NCBI RefSeq assembly: GCF_030272615.1
Contig: NC_081415.1
Location: 378,249,892 to 378,313,891 of the forward strand
From: Cryptomeria japonica
Lineage: Eukaryota; Streptophyta; Pinopsida; Cupressales; Cupressaceae
DNA: 64,000 nucleotides
Direction: 5' to 3'
Positions 27,204 through 38,352 of this stretch are shown piece by piece (the stretch's first letter is position 1; each line of letters opens with the position of its first letter). The notes beneath the pieces are model-generated. The model ran no database searches and was not told the origin of the DNA. It worked only from the letters and a program-made list of their open reading frames with translations. Position numbers and translations under genes: made by a program.

Positions 27204-28205
27204 AATGATTAATATGTCCTTTTATATATTGTTTTGATGATTCCTAATTCTGATGCTACAGAGATATATCCAAAAATCCCACAAGCATAGCATCTCTTAT
27301 TTTGGAAGTTATTCGTTACTGCTCTAGACATATTTGACTTGTGACCAAAATTATTGCATATGAAACATTTACCGGTAAAGGTAGGACCATTTTTCATATT
27401 GTTTATTCCATTATTCTTCCTACTTCTGCATTGATTCACCATATGACCAAATTTATTATAATTAAAGAATCTACCATTAAATTTATGAGCATTAGGTTGT
27501 CTTACTGGAGGATTCTTGTTCTTATTCTGATTAGGTTTTGCATTTCTTTGTCTAGATCTAGAGGATTCTCATTTCTCAAATCCAAGTCCTCGCATGTCCT
27601 TTCCATGTCTCTAACTTTCCAGCATCCCATCAAGCCTTGCTAAGTTGGCTTTGAATTTGTCTTTGTATTCATTTTTAGTAACAAGTTCATCTCTTAGGGC
27701 AACAATTTGTCTTTCAAGTTCTTGACCATTATTCCTTGATTGTGACAGCTCAAGCTTCAACTGATCATTCTCATAAGTAAGATTGAAGCATTTATCTTCT
27801 CTTTCCTTTAATGATTGTGTCAAATTCTCTTCATTCTTCTTCTGGTCCTCAATCTCCTTAGTCAACCTCATGGCAATGGATTGCATCTCATTCTTCAATG
27901 CAAAATTCTCTCTCTCAAGCTTGTCAACTTCATTATCCTTACCTTGATTTTTTGTGATTTAATCTTCTTTCTCCTTCAACATGTCCATTAATTCCTTCCT
28001 CTTGTCTCTTAAAGTGTTCACTTGATCTTTTAGGTCATTAATAAAGTCATCAACAATATTCAGGTTTCTCTTCAAGGAACTGATCTCATTTCATGTTGCA
28101 TCAAGATCCTCAAGTGCCACACTTAGTTGTCTTTGAAAACTGGAATCTATTGATTCAATAACCCGGACCTTCCTCAAGCAGTTAGGCTTCTTCAGAGAAA
28201 CTAAT
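27204..28205 (-). pseudogene. Gag of E: coiled coil followed by zinc knuckles
   Basis: Starts right after the primer site. From about 28150 to 27611 the minus strand encodes a long Lys/Glu/Gln-rich coiled coil, open for 95 codons at 27898-27611 (MTKEIEDQKKNEENLTQSLK-like heptads, ELERQIVALRDELVTKNEYK). Then come FNYNKFGHMVNQCR (27430-27470), KCFICNNFGHKSNM (27340-27385) and CYACGIFGYISV (27260-27300), three damaged CCHC knuckles. A fourth knuckle lies beyond F at about 24670. A normal copia Gag N-terminal domain is not seen. Role inferred: particle assembly by the coil and RNA binding by the knuckles. Confidence 0.7.
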
Positions 28206-28217
28206 ATTTGATACCAA
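28206..28217 (-). other. Primer binding site of E (tRNA-Met type)
   Basis: Minus strand TTGGTATCAAAT, adjoining the LTR. The same start occurs in B, C, D, G and H. Confidence 0.75.
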
Positions 28218-28218
28218 T

Positions 28219-29173
28219 TGTTGGAATCAGGGATCACTAAAAAGGGGGGTGAATCATTGATCTACCAGTTAGCAAATTTTCTGACTCAACTTTAAACCAC
28301 CAGAAGCATACACATGAAATTGAAATGAGAAACACAAAGAAATCAACCACAAAATCATAACACCGAGATTTTCATGGAAACCCAAATGGGAAAAACCATG
28401 GTGGGATTTGAACCCACAATATTATTCCACTATGGCCAATAGAAAAACAATATTATAATATGGGGAATGCATAGGCATTCAAGCACATTGCCTAGAGCTC
28501 ACTGCTCAAATACAATAAGGGCTACAACCCCGGAAGGCTCACTACCTTACTGATTAGTTACAATGATTAATTAAAACAAATGAAGTCCAAAATAGCATCT
28601 ACAATGCCTAGATGAGTTCCGATTGAGTGCCAAATACACTGATTGTATCACCTCTGTTGTTCTACTTTGTTCTGCCCGGTTCTCTGCCTAAGTTAGCAAC
28701 TAGATCCAGAATGCACATGTGAAACTGTGCCAAAATAGATTCTTGATCACCACTCACTTTCATACAATCATACCATACACCAAAAATATCTTCAACATCA
28801 GTCTTACATATACGCAATCACAAAATAGATCATTTATCAAGTCGGCCTGCTAATGTAATGTGTAGTCATATGTCGGCTTGACCGGATCACCAAAGATAAA
28901 TGTGGATCACCAAAACAATGTTAAAATTACGTTTCTATGTCATCCCAATCATCCCATACATGATTCATAACACCGCAATCACCAGAACGATTCCAGACAA
29001 AAACTGCTCTATTCAACCTGAAATACCGGTTAATTGGCTACCAGTTGACATCCTCTTCCAAAAATCAAGATCTGTGGTTACTGGATAGGAATCTCAAGAA
29101 GAGTTGCCATCAATAACAACCTAAACTAATAATCAAGAATCAACAACCACCAGATGAGTGTCAATTTCCAACA
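28219..29173 (-). repeat. 5' LTR of E
   Basis: Plus view TGTTGGAATC to TTTCCAACA; the ends form a short inverted repeat (TGTTGGAA/TTCCAACA). Closely matches 19621-20574, for example catcatccca-type blocks and ccagatgagtgtcaa versus tcggatgagtgtcaa near the end. Confidence 0.85.
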
Positions 29174-29178
29174 ACACT

Positions 29179-30244
29179 CAGGCACACTTCCCAAAGATCA
29201 CTACTTAAAAACAACAAAGGGCTACAACCCTGGGAAGACTCACTATCTTACAAACATATTTGAATTACATTTGGAAGATAATGAATTGAGAAAATAACAT
29301 CTCCTAATTCCTAGTTACAATTTTGATTAAGAACATATAACTTCTTCTCACACCTCTGAAAGATCAATAAATTATTTGCACATGCACTCATCCATGACAC
29401 ACACAATTACAATTATATTATATTTATTTATGAATGACATCAACCTTGGATCAATATCTTCAAGGTCAGCTCAACACATATCACCTAATTACAAAAATAC
29501 AACCATACATACTACAATATTACATGCAGACCAAAACAATGTCGGCTAAGACATAGTATGGACCTAAATCAACACCTTATAGAATTATGCTTCAAACATC
29601 CGCAACAAGCTACAATCATCATGTTGGCCAAGAACATGAAGAACACCACCGGATCAAAGAAAATCATCAATAATGCATGAAACAATCAATGCAAACCACC
29701 CACACGAATAGCACACAGTCTAGAAACATCCACAATCATCATGAATTACCACAAAAACAACCATACCAATACAACTTACTAGAATCTTTATCATCATTAT
29801 ATCAAACTTCAAGAACACTAACTACAATGACTATAAAACTAAAATATTCACATGCGAACCTCTAAATCATGAACCATTTGAATTAAGGACACACCATAAT
29901 GTCCCAAACACTCTGCCAAATTCACAAACCAAGATATTGCAACTCGAAGCAATGCGGAGAAAAATTCAGAACATTGATCAACACCAAACAACTAAAAAAC
30001 CAACCACAATATCAGATCTCATAACTTAATCAAATATCCATGCGAACCACTGAAACTTGAGATGGATCAACTAGAGATACTTATCTCAAAACCCTTTAAT
30101 CCATAACAACTCATCTGCAACAAACTAGCCAAACTAACTCATTTAATCTGACTACAACACTGGAACACATAGAGGAATATGTTGACATCAATGACAACAC
30201 ATCACTCAGTCAATCCAAACACATATTTGCACATTATCCCAAAA
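29179..30244 (-). repeat. 3' LTR of C, piece 3
   Basis: Resumes C's LTR at caggcacac, aligning with 34378-35460 (gggctacaaccctgggaagactcac; cacatatttgcacattatccca). The end decayed to CCCAAAA. Confidence 0.85.
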
Positions 30245-30267
30245 ATCTCCCCCTTTGGCATTGATGG
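30245..30267 (-). other. Polypurine tract of C
   Basis: Minus strand CAATGCCAAAGGGGGAGAT next to the LTR, identical to those of B and E. Confidence 0.85.
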
Positions 30268-30700
30268 AAACATATGATGTGAAAACCAATCAATGACAAA
30301 GAAAGATCAACTCTCAACAATCTCCCCATGAGATCTAGAATATGATATGATAGTTTTTCACATGATTCTCTCCCCCTTTGACATCAATGCTAAAGGCACA
30401 TTTTTTCAAACCAAAGATCACACAAAACTGAACACGTCAACCACAACACTGACTACTCCCCTTGAGTAGAAGTCACCACTCATTAATTCGAATGATAATA
30501 TATGACTATGAAATCTACTGGACTGATGCAAATCCAAGCATCTTAGTTCTTATCAAGAGGGGAAATCACCCCTAGATTCTCTATGAGATACTCAAAAGTA
30601 TCCTTAGGCAAAGGCTTCATGAAGATATCTACAATTTGTTACTTTGCAGATACATACTCCAATCTGACTTCCTTCTCATTCACCTTTTCTCTCAAGAAAT
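30268..30700. other. 3' untranslated stretch of C, no gene
   Basis: About 0.43 kb between the RNase H end and the polypurine tract. The string ctccccctttgacatcaatg at 30371 is a second, tract-like copy on the same strand. Otherwise nothing recognised. Confidence 0.5.
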
Positions 30701-30705
30701 GAAAC

Positions 30706-32154
30706 TCAATTGATATATGATGTCTTTAAATGCAACACCGGATTTGAAGGAATGTTAATAGTACTTGAATTATCATAGTATATAGTAGTAGGCTCATCAT
30801 AAATAACTCTAATATCCTTTAACATCTTCTTCATCCATACCACCCAAGTACAATTGTTAGCAACAACAATATACTCAGCCTTTACATTAGATAAAGAAAT
30901 AGCATTTTGCTTTTTACTCATTCAAGAAACCAATCTCTTTCCCAAGAAAAATGCACCACCACTAGTACTTTTTCTGTCATCCACATCTCTGACCCAATCA
31001 ACATCAGTAAAAGCACTCAAAGTAAAATCATCATGTTTAGGATACCACAAACCAAAATCAATTGTGCCTTTCAAATATCTGAAAATCTTTTTCACAACTA
31101 CAACATGAGATTCCTTAGGATCAGCTTGAAATCTAGCAACAAGACATACAAAAGTCATAATATCTGGTCTAGTTTGAGTTAAATTTAGAAATCCACTAAT
31201 CATAGATCTATATCTAGTCTGATTTTCTTTAGGGGATTCATCATCCTTTGTCAACTTACATCCAGTTACCATAGGGGTACCAATTGGCTTTGAATCATCT
31301 AAACCAAACTTCTTCAACAATTCCTTCACATACTTGGACTAATATATAAAAATGCCTTTATCCAAGAGAGTAATTTGCAATCCCAAAAATAATTTCATCT
31401 CACCAATCATAGACATCTCAAACTCATTATGTATCTTATCAGCAAACTTCTTGCACAAACTATCATTCCCCCCAAAAATAATATCATCAACAAAAAATTC
31501 AACAATCAAAATGTTATCATTATCAATCTTGAAATATAGATTACTATTAGCAGTACCTTTATTGAATCCAAGCTTCAACAAATACTTACCCAATCTAGCA
31601 TACAATACTCTTGGGGCTTTCTTCAATCTATATAGTGCTTTCTTCAATCTGCAAACCATATCTTCCTAATTTGTCGATTGAAATCCGTCTAGTTGCTCAT
31701 TATAAACTTCCTCTTCCAACTCACCATTAAGAAAGACTGACTTGACATCCATCTGATAAAATTTTAAATCTTTGTAAGCAACATAAGCAAGAAATAATCT
31801 AACAGCTTCAATTCTTGCCATCGAAGAAAAAGTCTCCTCAAAATCAATTCCTTCCATCTGAGAATATCCCTTACAAACAAGTCTTGCTTTGTTCTTAACA
31901 ACTTCACCTTGTTCATCCAATTTGTTTTGGAAGACCCATTTAGTTCCAATTACATTTTTATCCTTAGGTCTGGGAACAAGAATCCATGTATTATTCTTTT
32001 CAATCCAGTTCAATTCTTCTTCCATTGCCTTAACCCAATTTTCATCTTTGCATGCTTCATTAACATCTTTAGGATCAATCTTAGAAATCAAGCAATATTC
32101 TTCAGCAATTATTCTTCTAGTCATCACACCTTTATTCTTATTCTTCCTCTCCAT
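30706..32154 (-). pseudogene. RT and RNase H of copia element C
   Basis: RT in two frames: 32154-31666 (162 aa) reads [40 protein letters not shown] and [20 protein letters not shown], where the first catalytic Asp (QMDVK) is kept. Then 31659-31339 reads LKKALYRLKKAPRVLYARL and FVDDIIFGGND, the intact FVDD box. Connection and RNase H: 31329-30922 (LLKKFGLDDSKPIGTPM, RYLKGTIDFGLWY, TDVDWVRDVDDRKSTSGG, then FFLGKRLVS) and 30921-30706 (SKKQNAISLSNVKAEYIVVA, MLKDIRVIYDEPTTIYYDNS). The short gaps are single stops or frameshifts. Ty1-copia of the Sire/Tork kind by motif wording and LTR style. Confidence 0.9.
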
Positions 32155-32169
32155 GATACTATTTTGCTA

Positions 32170-33290
32170 AGGAGTTATAGGTGCAGATAGCTATCTCTTC
32201 ACTCCATTCTCTTCACAAAATTCATTGAACTCACCAAAAGTGAATTCACCACCTCTATCAATCTCAGACACTTTAGCTTCAATCCTATCTTAGTCTCAAC
32301 CATGACTTTCAAAATCTTGAACTTCTCCAAGGCTTCAGACTTCTCCCTTAAGAAAGTAACCCACATCATCCTTGAATAGTCATCAATCAACAACATGAAA
32401 TACCTATCTCCCGACAAGCTTCTCACTCTAGAAGGATGAGACAAATCAATATGCACAAGATCCAATAATCCATTAGAACAATATTGTTTTCTTTTAAAAG
32501 TAACTCTTGTTTGCTTCCCTAACTGGCATTCCTTGCATATCAAATTAGTAGGATTTACCAACTTAGGAAGATCTCTCACTACTTGAGTAGAACTTATCTT
32601 AACCATGCAATCAAATTTCACATGACACATCCTCCTATGTCATAACCAACTTTTGTCAATTTGAGAAATCAATCAGCTTTTACCACCAACATTCAAGTGA
32701 AAGATATTACCTTTAGTCTTTGTCCTTGATGCAATCTCAATTCTGGAACTACTTAAGATTCTACACTTGCCATTCTTGAATTGTAAATCATATCCCTTGT
32801 CAACCATCTATCCAATGCTCAAAAGATTATTCTTTAGACCTTCTACATACAAGACATCATCAGTATTGTGCTTACCATCAAGAGAAATGGAACCTCTACC
32901 ATGGATTATACCATCTTTGTCATCACCAAATCTTACTACATCACCATTATACTTTTCCATACTCACAAACTTACTCTTATCACCTGTCACATGGTGAGAG
33001 AAGTCATTGTTAATAACCCATTCATCTTTCTCTTCAACTTTAGCAGCCAAAGCTTTCTCCTCATTAATGCAACTAGCAGAATCAATAGGCACTAGATCAT
33101 CTTCCTTGATAAAAATAAATACTCAATCATCATCACCTGAATTTCCTTTCTCAGATTCATCATCTATCACAGCTTCATCAGTAGCATAATAACATTTCTT
33201 ATAAAAGTTAGGCTTGTATTGCTTCCTAGGAACTCTTTTTGGACACCTTGAAGCAAAATGTCCTATTTTATTACATGAAAATCATTTAAG
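32170..33290 (-). pseudogene. Protease and truncated integrase of copia element C
   Basis: Protease region 33092-32808: DEWVINNDFSHHVTGDKSKF, where the usual D-S-G reads N-N-D, so the active site is lost; VRFGDD and GRGSISL follow. Integrase 32630-32199: MCHVKFDCMVKISSTQVVRD, KECQLGKQTRVTF (Cys pair of the zinc finger), DLVHIDLSHPSRVRSLSGDR with the first catalytic Asp, and LLIDDYSRMMWVTFLREKS. The core then shifts frame and ends at about 32199, only 45 bp before RT. In B the same interval is over 600 bp longer, so the C-terminal half of integrase has been deleted from C. Confidence 0.85.
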
Positions 33291-34102
33291 AGGCAACTTT
33301 CCTTCATACTTAGTAGATCCTTTAGGAAATCTCCTGGCAATATGGGCTTCAAACTCCTCAAGTTCTTTTTCTTCTTCTTCCATCTCCTTTATCTCCTTAT
33401 CATATCTAGATACCCTTCTTGAAGAACTATCTCCCAGATCATATCTCTGATTCTTGGAAATAGTAGTTTTGAATGCATATTTTGTCTTAGGAAGAGAGTC
33501 ACCAAACTCACTCAATTCAAAGGCAACAAGCTTGCCAATCAACATATCTCTAGTCACATTAGTCATGGTCCAGATCTCCTCAATAGAAACAACTTTGTGC
33601 TTGTAAGCAGGAGGCAAGGATCTTAACACTTTAGCAACAATCTCTAATTCTTTTGATACTCCACCGGCATATATCATATTGCACACAAGCTCATTCACTT
33701 TCTGCATAATAGAAGTAATATTCTCATCTCTGCCTATCTTCAACAACTCATACTTTCCCTTCAATCTTTGCAACTTGGCAATCTTCACATTATGACTTTC
33801 ATACAAATTTTCCAACTTCTTTTAGATCTCATTTCAGATTCAGTCAAGGTACCCAATAATGCTTCCTTAGCTCTATTGTTGTATTCACCTTCCTTTATCT
33901 CATCCAGAGTTGTAGGACCATTCAGAGGAATGTTATACATATTTTTGGTAATTTTCCAATAATCTTCACCAATGCATCTCAAGTGACACTCCATTCGGAT
34001 TTTCCAAAGAGTGTAGTTTGATCCATCAAATATCAGACTATCCTTCTTATAATTCACCATCCCGAATACCCTCAAGCGATCAAGCTTCTTCAGAGGAACC
34101 TT
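33282..34102 (-). pseudogene. Gag of copia element C
   Basis: Starts close to the primer site; reads KKDSLIFDGSNYTLWKIRM (UBN2-type Gag start), GEDYWKITKNMYNIPLNGPT, then a frame change to 33815-33282 (177 aa): KLQRLKGKYELLKIGRDENI, MQKVNELVCNMIYAGG, VLRSLPPAYKHKVVSIEEI. These are the conserved UBN2 helices. A damaged zinc knuckle lies near 33255. It parallels the Gag of B (35746-36640). Confidence 0.85.
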
Positions 34103-34114
34103 CTCTGATACCAA
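34103..34114 (-). other. Primer binding site of C (tRNA-Met type)
   Basis: Minus strand TTGGTATCAGAG, one base from the LTR end. Confidence 0.85.
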
Positions 34115-34115
34115 T

Positions 34116-35460
34116 TCTTGGCAACAAGGTAGAAAACTGAGGGGGGGTGAATCAGTTTTCTCAAAATATTTTCTTTACTCAAACACAATTTCAGATCTGA
34201 TAATTAATAGTTAAAGCATAAATCAACACCACATCAATAACACACATAACACCAAGATTTTTGACGTGGAAAACTCGGTCAACAAAAAAACCATGGTGGG
34301 AACCTACCCACAATATGATGATACCCTGTTAGAAGTATATGAAATATTACAATGGCGAATGCACATGCATTCAGGCACACTACGTAGAGCTCACTGCTAA
34401 AAAACAACAAAGGGCCACAACCCTAGGAAGACTCACTGTCTTACAAACATATTTGGATTACATCTGAAAGATCGTGAATTGAGAAAATAGCATCTCCTAA
34501 TGCCTGGTTACAGTTCTGGTTAAGCACATATAACTTCTTCTCACACTTCTGCTCTGCCTTTGAAAGATAAATACATTATTCGCACATACACTCATCCATG
34601 ACACAAACAATTACAATGATATTACATTTATTTATACATGATATCAACCTTGGATAAATATCATTAGGGTCAGCTCAACACATATCACCTAATTACATAA
34701 ATATAAGCATACATGCTATAATATTACATGCTAACCAAAACAATGTTGGCTAAGACATAGTATGGACCTAAACCAACACCTTGAACATGAAACACCTCCA
34801 AGAATTATGTCTTGAACATCCGCAACACACTACAATCATCATGTCGACCAAGAACATGAAGAACACCACCGGATCAAAGAAAATAATTAATAATATGCTC
34901 ACCGATCAATGCAGACCACCAAAATGAATTTCAAATGATCTAGAAATATCCACAAGCATCATGAATTACCATAGAAACAACTGTACCAACACCACTTACT
35001 AGAATCTTCATCATCATACCAAACTTCAAGAACACTAACTGCAATGACTATAAAACTCAAAGATTCACTTGCAAACCTCTAAATCATGAACCATCTGAAT
35101 TGAGGACACACTAGAACATCTCAAGCACTCTGCCAAATCTGCAAACCAAGATATTGTAACACGAAGCAATGCAAAGAAAACCCAGAACACTGATCAACAT
35201 CGAACAACTGAAAAACCAACCGCAATATTGGATCTCATAACTTGATGAAATATCCATGAGAACCACTAAAAATTGAGTTGAATCAACTAGAGATACTTAT
35301 CTCAAAGCCCTTTAATCCACAACAACTCATCTGGAACACACTGGCCAAACCAACTCACTTAATCTAACTGCAACACTAGAACAAACGAAGGAATATTTTG
35401 ACATCAATGACAACAAATTGCTTAGTCAAGCCAAGCACATATTTGCACATTATCCCAATA
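34116..35460 (-). repeat. 5' LTR of C
   Basis: 1345 bp; plus view TCTTGGCAACAAGG (TG decayed) to ATTATCCCAATA. Provides the uninterrupted map against which the three pieces of C's 3' LTR were joined. Confidence 0.85.
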
Positions 35461-35465
35461 ATTTT

Positions 35466-35690
35466 AATACTTCTAACAAAGTATACCTATATTGTGGGTG
35501 TATCCCGACCATATTTTTTCCCCTAACAGGGTTTTCCACATACAAAATCTTGGTGTTATGTGTGTTTGTGATGTGTTGCTAATTTATGCTTTCATGATTT
35601 TTATCAGATTTGAGAATAAGTTTAAGTAGTGTGAGTTTCTATGAAAATTGATTCACCCCCTCTCTCAAATTGTTTGTCCCATATCCATCA
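35466..35690 (+). repeat. 5' LTR of B, second part
   Basis: From aatacttctaacaaagtata to atatccatca; aligns with 42205-42433, including cctatattgtgggtgtatc and gggttttccac(a/g)tacaaaatc. Preceded by atttt (35461-35465), the right duplication of C. Confidence 0.9.
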
Positions 35691-35691
35691 A

Positions 35692-35704
35692 TTGGTATCA
35701 GAGC
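35692..35704 (+). other. Primer binding site of B (tRNA-Met type)
   Basis: TTGGTATCAGAGC, undamaged, one base after the LTR end. Confidence 0.9.
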
Positions 35705-35745
35705 GGGTTCTTTTGAAGAAGCTTAATCAATTGAGGTGATCCAAA

Positions 35746-36640
35746 ATGGCAACTTGCAAGAAGGATAGTCCGAGATTTGATGGTACCAACTACTCTCTTT
35801 GGAAGAATCACATGAATTGTCATCTGAGATACATTGGTGAACGTTATTGGGATATTACTAAAAGAAAGTATACCATTCTTGCAAATGGTCCTTCAACTCG
35901 AGATAAGATAAAAAAAATGCTAAATACAATATTTTGGCTAGGGAAGCATTGTTGAGTGCTCTGACTAACTTTGAGATCACAAATATTATGGAATTACAGA
36001 TTGCTCATGAGATCTGAAATAAGTTGGAAACCTTGTATTTGAAAAATCTGTGAAGATTGCCAAGTTGTGGAGCCTAAAGGGAAAATGTGAGATGTTGAGG
36101 ATGAGGGAAGATGAGAACATCAATTCTTACATGCAAAAGGTGAATGAGCTGGTGTGCAATATCAAATGTGATGGTGGGAAGTTGGAAGAATCAGAGATTG
36201 TTGCTAAAGTGCTCAGATCTTTACCTACATCCTACAAGCATAAAGTTGCTTCTATTGAGGAGATTAGAATTTTGATAGATGTAACTAGGGACATGTTCAT
36301 TGGTAAGCTTTTAGCCTTTGAGATGAGTGAGTTTGGTGATTCTCTTCCTAAGGTAGAATCTGCATTCAAGGTTACTATTTCTGGAAAGGATAAGAAGAGA
36401 TATGATCCGAGAGAAAGTTCTTCAAGAGGGATGTCTAGATATGAGGAGAGGAAGGAAATTGAAGATGAAGAGTGAGAGCGTGGGGAGCTTGAAGCCCTTA
36501 TTTCCAAGAGATTACCCAAAGGAGCCGGTAAGTATGAAGAAAAATTGCCTCTTAAATGTTTTTCTTGCAATAAGATAGGTTATTTTGCCTCAAGGTGTCT
36601 AAAAAGATTTCATAAGTCAAAACCCAATAGACCTAGATTT
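35746..36640 (+). pseudogene. Gag of copia element B
   Basis: ATG at 35746, 42 bp after the primer site. Reads MATCKKDSPRFDGTNYSLWK and GERYWDITKRKYTILANGPS (UBN2 start). A frame break follows near 35930-36050, then a 141-codon frame from 36050 with MQKVNELVCNIKCDGG and VLRSLPTSYKHKVASIEEI. The zinc knuckle at 36557-36600 is CFSCNKIGYFASRC, with the His replaced by Tyr. Confidence 0.88.
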
Positions 36641-37024
36641 CAGAAGAGATGTTATTATGTTGCTGATGAAGGTGTGATAGATGATGAATCTGATAAAGGA
36701 GGTACAAGTGATAATGAATGGGTGTTTATTGCTATCAAGGAAGATGATCCAATGCCTACTAACTCTGCTAGTTGCATGAATGTGGAGAGAGCTTTCGTTG
36801 CACAAGTTGAAGAGAAAGATGAATGGGTGATTGACAATGGATGTTCTCACCATATCATAGGTGATAAGAGTAAGTTTGTGAGTTTGGAAACGTATGAAGG
36901 TGGCATTGTGAAGTTTGGTGATGATAAAGTTAGTATAATTTGTGGTAGAGGATCCATTTCTCTTGATGGTAAGCACAATATTGATGATGTCTTGTATGTA
37001 GAAGGCCTAAAAAATAATCTCTGA
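36545..37024 (+). pseudogene. Zinc knuckle and protease region of copia B
   Basis: A 159-codon frame linking the knuckle to protease: DEWVIDNGCSHHIIGDKSKF holds the protease active site as D-N-G instead of D-S-G. VKFGDDKVSIICGRGSISL and DVLYVEGLKNNL follow. An acidic spacer (DEGVIDDESDKGGTSDNEW) sits between knuckle and protease. The frame ends in a stop where the next block (MVDKGYDLKFKNGKC-type) continues in another frame. Confidence 0.85.
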
Positions 37025-37029
37025 GTTTT

Positions 37030-38030
37030 GGACAGATGGTTGACAAGGGATATGATCTTAAATTCAAGAATGGCAAGTGTACAATCTTGGGTAGTTTCGG
37101 AATTGATATTGCATCAGATACAAAGACTAAAGGTAATATCTTTCATTTAAATAGTGTTCGTACAAGATGCTTGATTGCTCAAGTTGATGAAAACTTGGTT
37201 GTGGCATAGAAGAATGTGTCATGTGAATTTTGATAATATTGTTAAGATAAGTTCTACTCAGGTTGTGAGAGATCTTCCTAGGTTGATGAAACCTGTTAAC
37301 ACTATATGCAAGGAATGTCAGTTAGGGAAACAAAATAGAGTTACTTTAAGGAGTGAGAAGCATTGTTCAAGTGGATTATTGGATCTTGTGCATACTGATT
37401 TTTTCGGTCCTTCTAGAGTTAGAAGTTTGCAGGGAGATAGATATTTCATGTTGCTAATTGATGATTATTCTAGGATGATGTGGGTTACTTTCATGAGGGA
37501 GAAGTCAGAGGCTCTAGACAAGTTCAAGATTTTCAAGGCTATTTTTGAGATAGAGACAAGTTTAAAGTTGAAGTGTCTGAGATCCAATAGAGGTAGTGAA
37601 TTCACTTTTAGTGATTTTAATGCATTTTGTGAAGAGCGTGGGATACGAAGACATTTTTTTGCTCTGAGAACCCCTCAACAAAATGGAGTTGTGAAAAGGA
37701 AGAACAAAACCATTCAATAAATTTCCAAGAAAATGATGTTGGAGAGAAATATTCTACATGTCTATTGGAGAGAAGATGTGAGTACTATTGTTTACACTCT
37801 TAACTAGGTGCATATCAGAGGTGATACCGGTAAGATTCCTTATGAATTATGGTTTGGTCATGCTCCTGCTGTTAAATATTTCAAACTTTTTAGAAGTAAA
37901 TGTTATATCAATAAGGATGAAGATATAGGAAAGTTTGATGCTAGATGTGATGAAGGAATATTTCTTGGTTATTCTACTAAAGAAAATCCTATCGGTTTTA
38001 TAATAAGAGATAGAAGAAGATAGTTGAGAA
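37030..38030 (+). pseudogene. Integrase of copia element B
   Basis: Zinc finger: HRRMCHVNFDNIVKISSTQ and CKECQLGKQNRVTL (37205-37345). Core: LLDLVHTDFFGPSRVRSLQG keeps the first catalytic Asp; the second, usually in RSDRGGEF, reads RSNRGSEF, so Asp is replaced by Asn. TPQQNGVVKRKN contains the region of the Glu, which reads Val-Lys here (usual NGVAERKN), so the third residue also looks lost. The C-terminal GKIPYELWFGHAPAVKYFKL and EGIFLGYSTKE follow at 37808-38023. At least two of the three catalytic residues are gone. Confidence 0.88.
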
Positions 38031-38352
38031 TGCAAATGTCAAGGTGGATGAAAGAAATGAGAAATAATTTGGATCTTGTGGATATGATTTAGATTATTAG
38101 AGTGATATTACAAACAATGGGAAACAACCACAAACACAAAATCAAGTCCAGATCATTCTGGTGAATCAAGTGCCTCAAGGAAAAGCAACTAGTGCAAGTG
38201 CTGGAGAAAGAACATAAGAGTTTAAAATTCAAGATAATCCTAAGACTCCTAGGTATGTAGGATTGAATCATTCTGAAAATCAGATCATAGGAGATAGAAA
38301 TATAGGTGTTCAAACAAGAAGAAGAATTACTGAAGATCAAGTTTAGTATTGT

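Larger units (their letters stand above)
19621..29173 (-). mobile_element. Element E: LTR retrotransposon without polymerase, inserted in C's 3' LTR
   Basis: LTRs 19621-20574 and 28219-29173 (954 and 955 bp), primer site 28206-28217, polypurine tract next to 20574. Flanking gcatt (19616-19620) and acact (29174-29178) fit a decayed 5-bp duplication (two transitions). Without the F insertion the internal region is about 5.3 kb. It encodes a coiled-coil/zinc-knuckle Gag and a second long ORF, but no protease, integrase, RT or RNase H motif is visible on either strand. E must have been moved by enzymes from another element; B and C are candidates because the primer-site type and polypurine tract agree. 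Confidence 0.75.
13038..35460 (-). mobile_element. Element C: Ty1-copia retrotransposon (minus) inserted in B's 5' LTR
   Basis: In plus view C runs from TGTTGGCAACAAGG to ATTATCCCAATA (CA end decayed to TA). Target duplications are attgt (13033-13037) and atttt (35461-35465). Its 3' LTR, on the left, is split into three pieces by D and E; the 5' LTR is 34116-35460. Internal coding is on the minus strand at 30706-34110. LTR sequence, primer site and polypurine tract show it to be the same family as B, inserted in opposite orientation. Confidence 0.85.
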
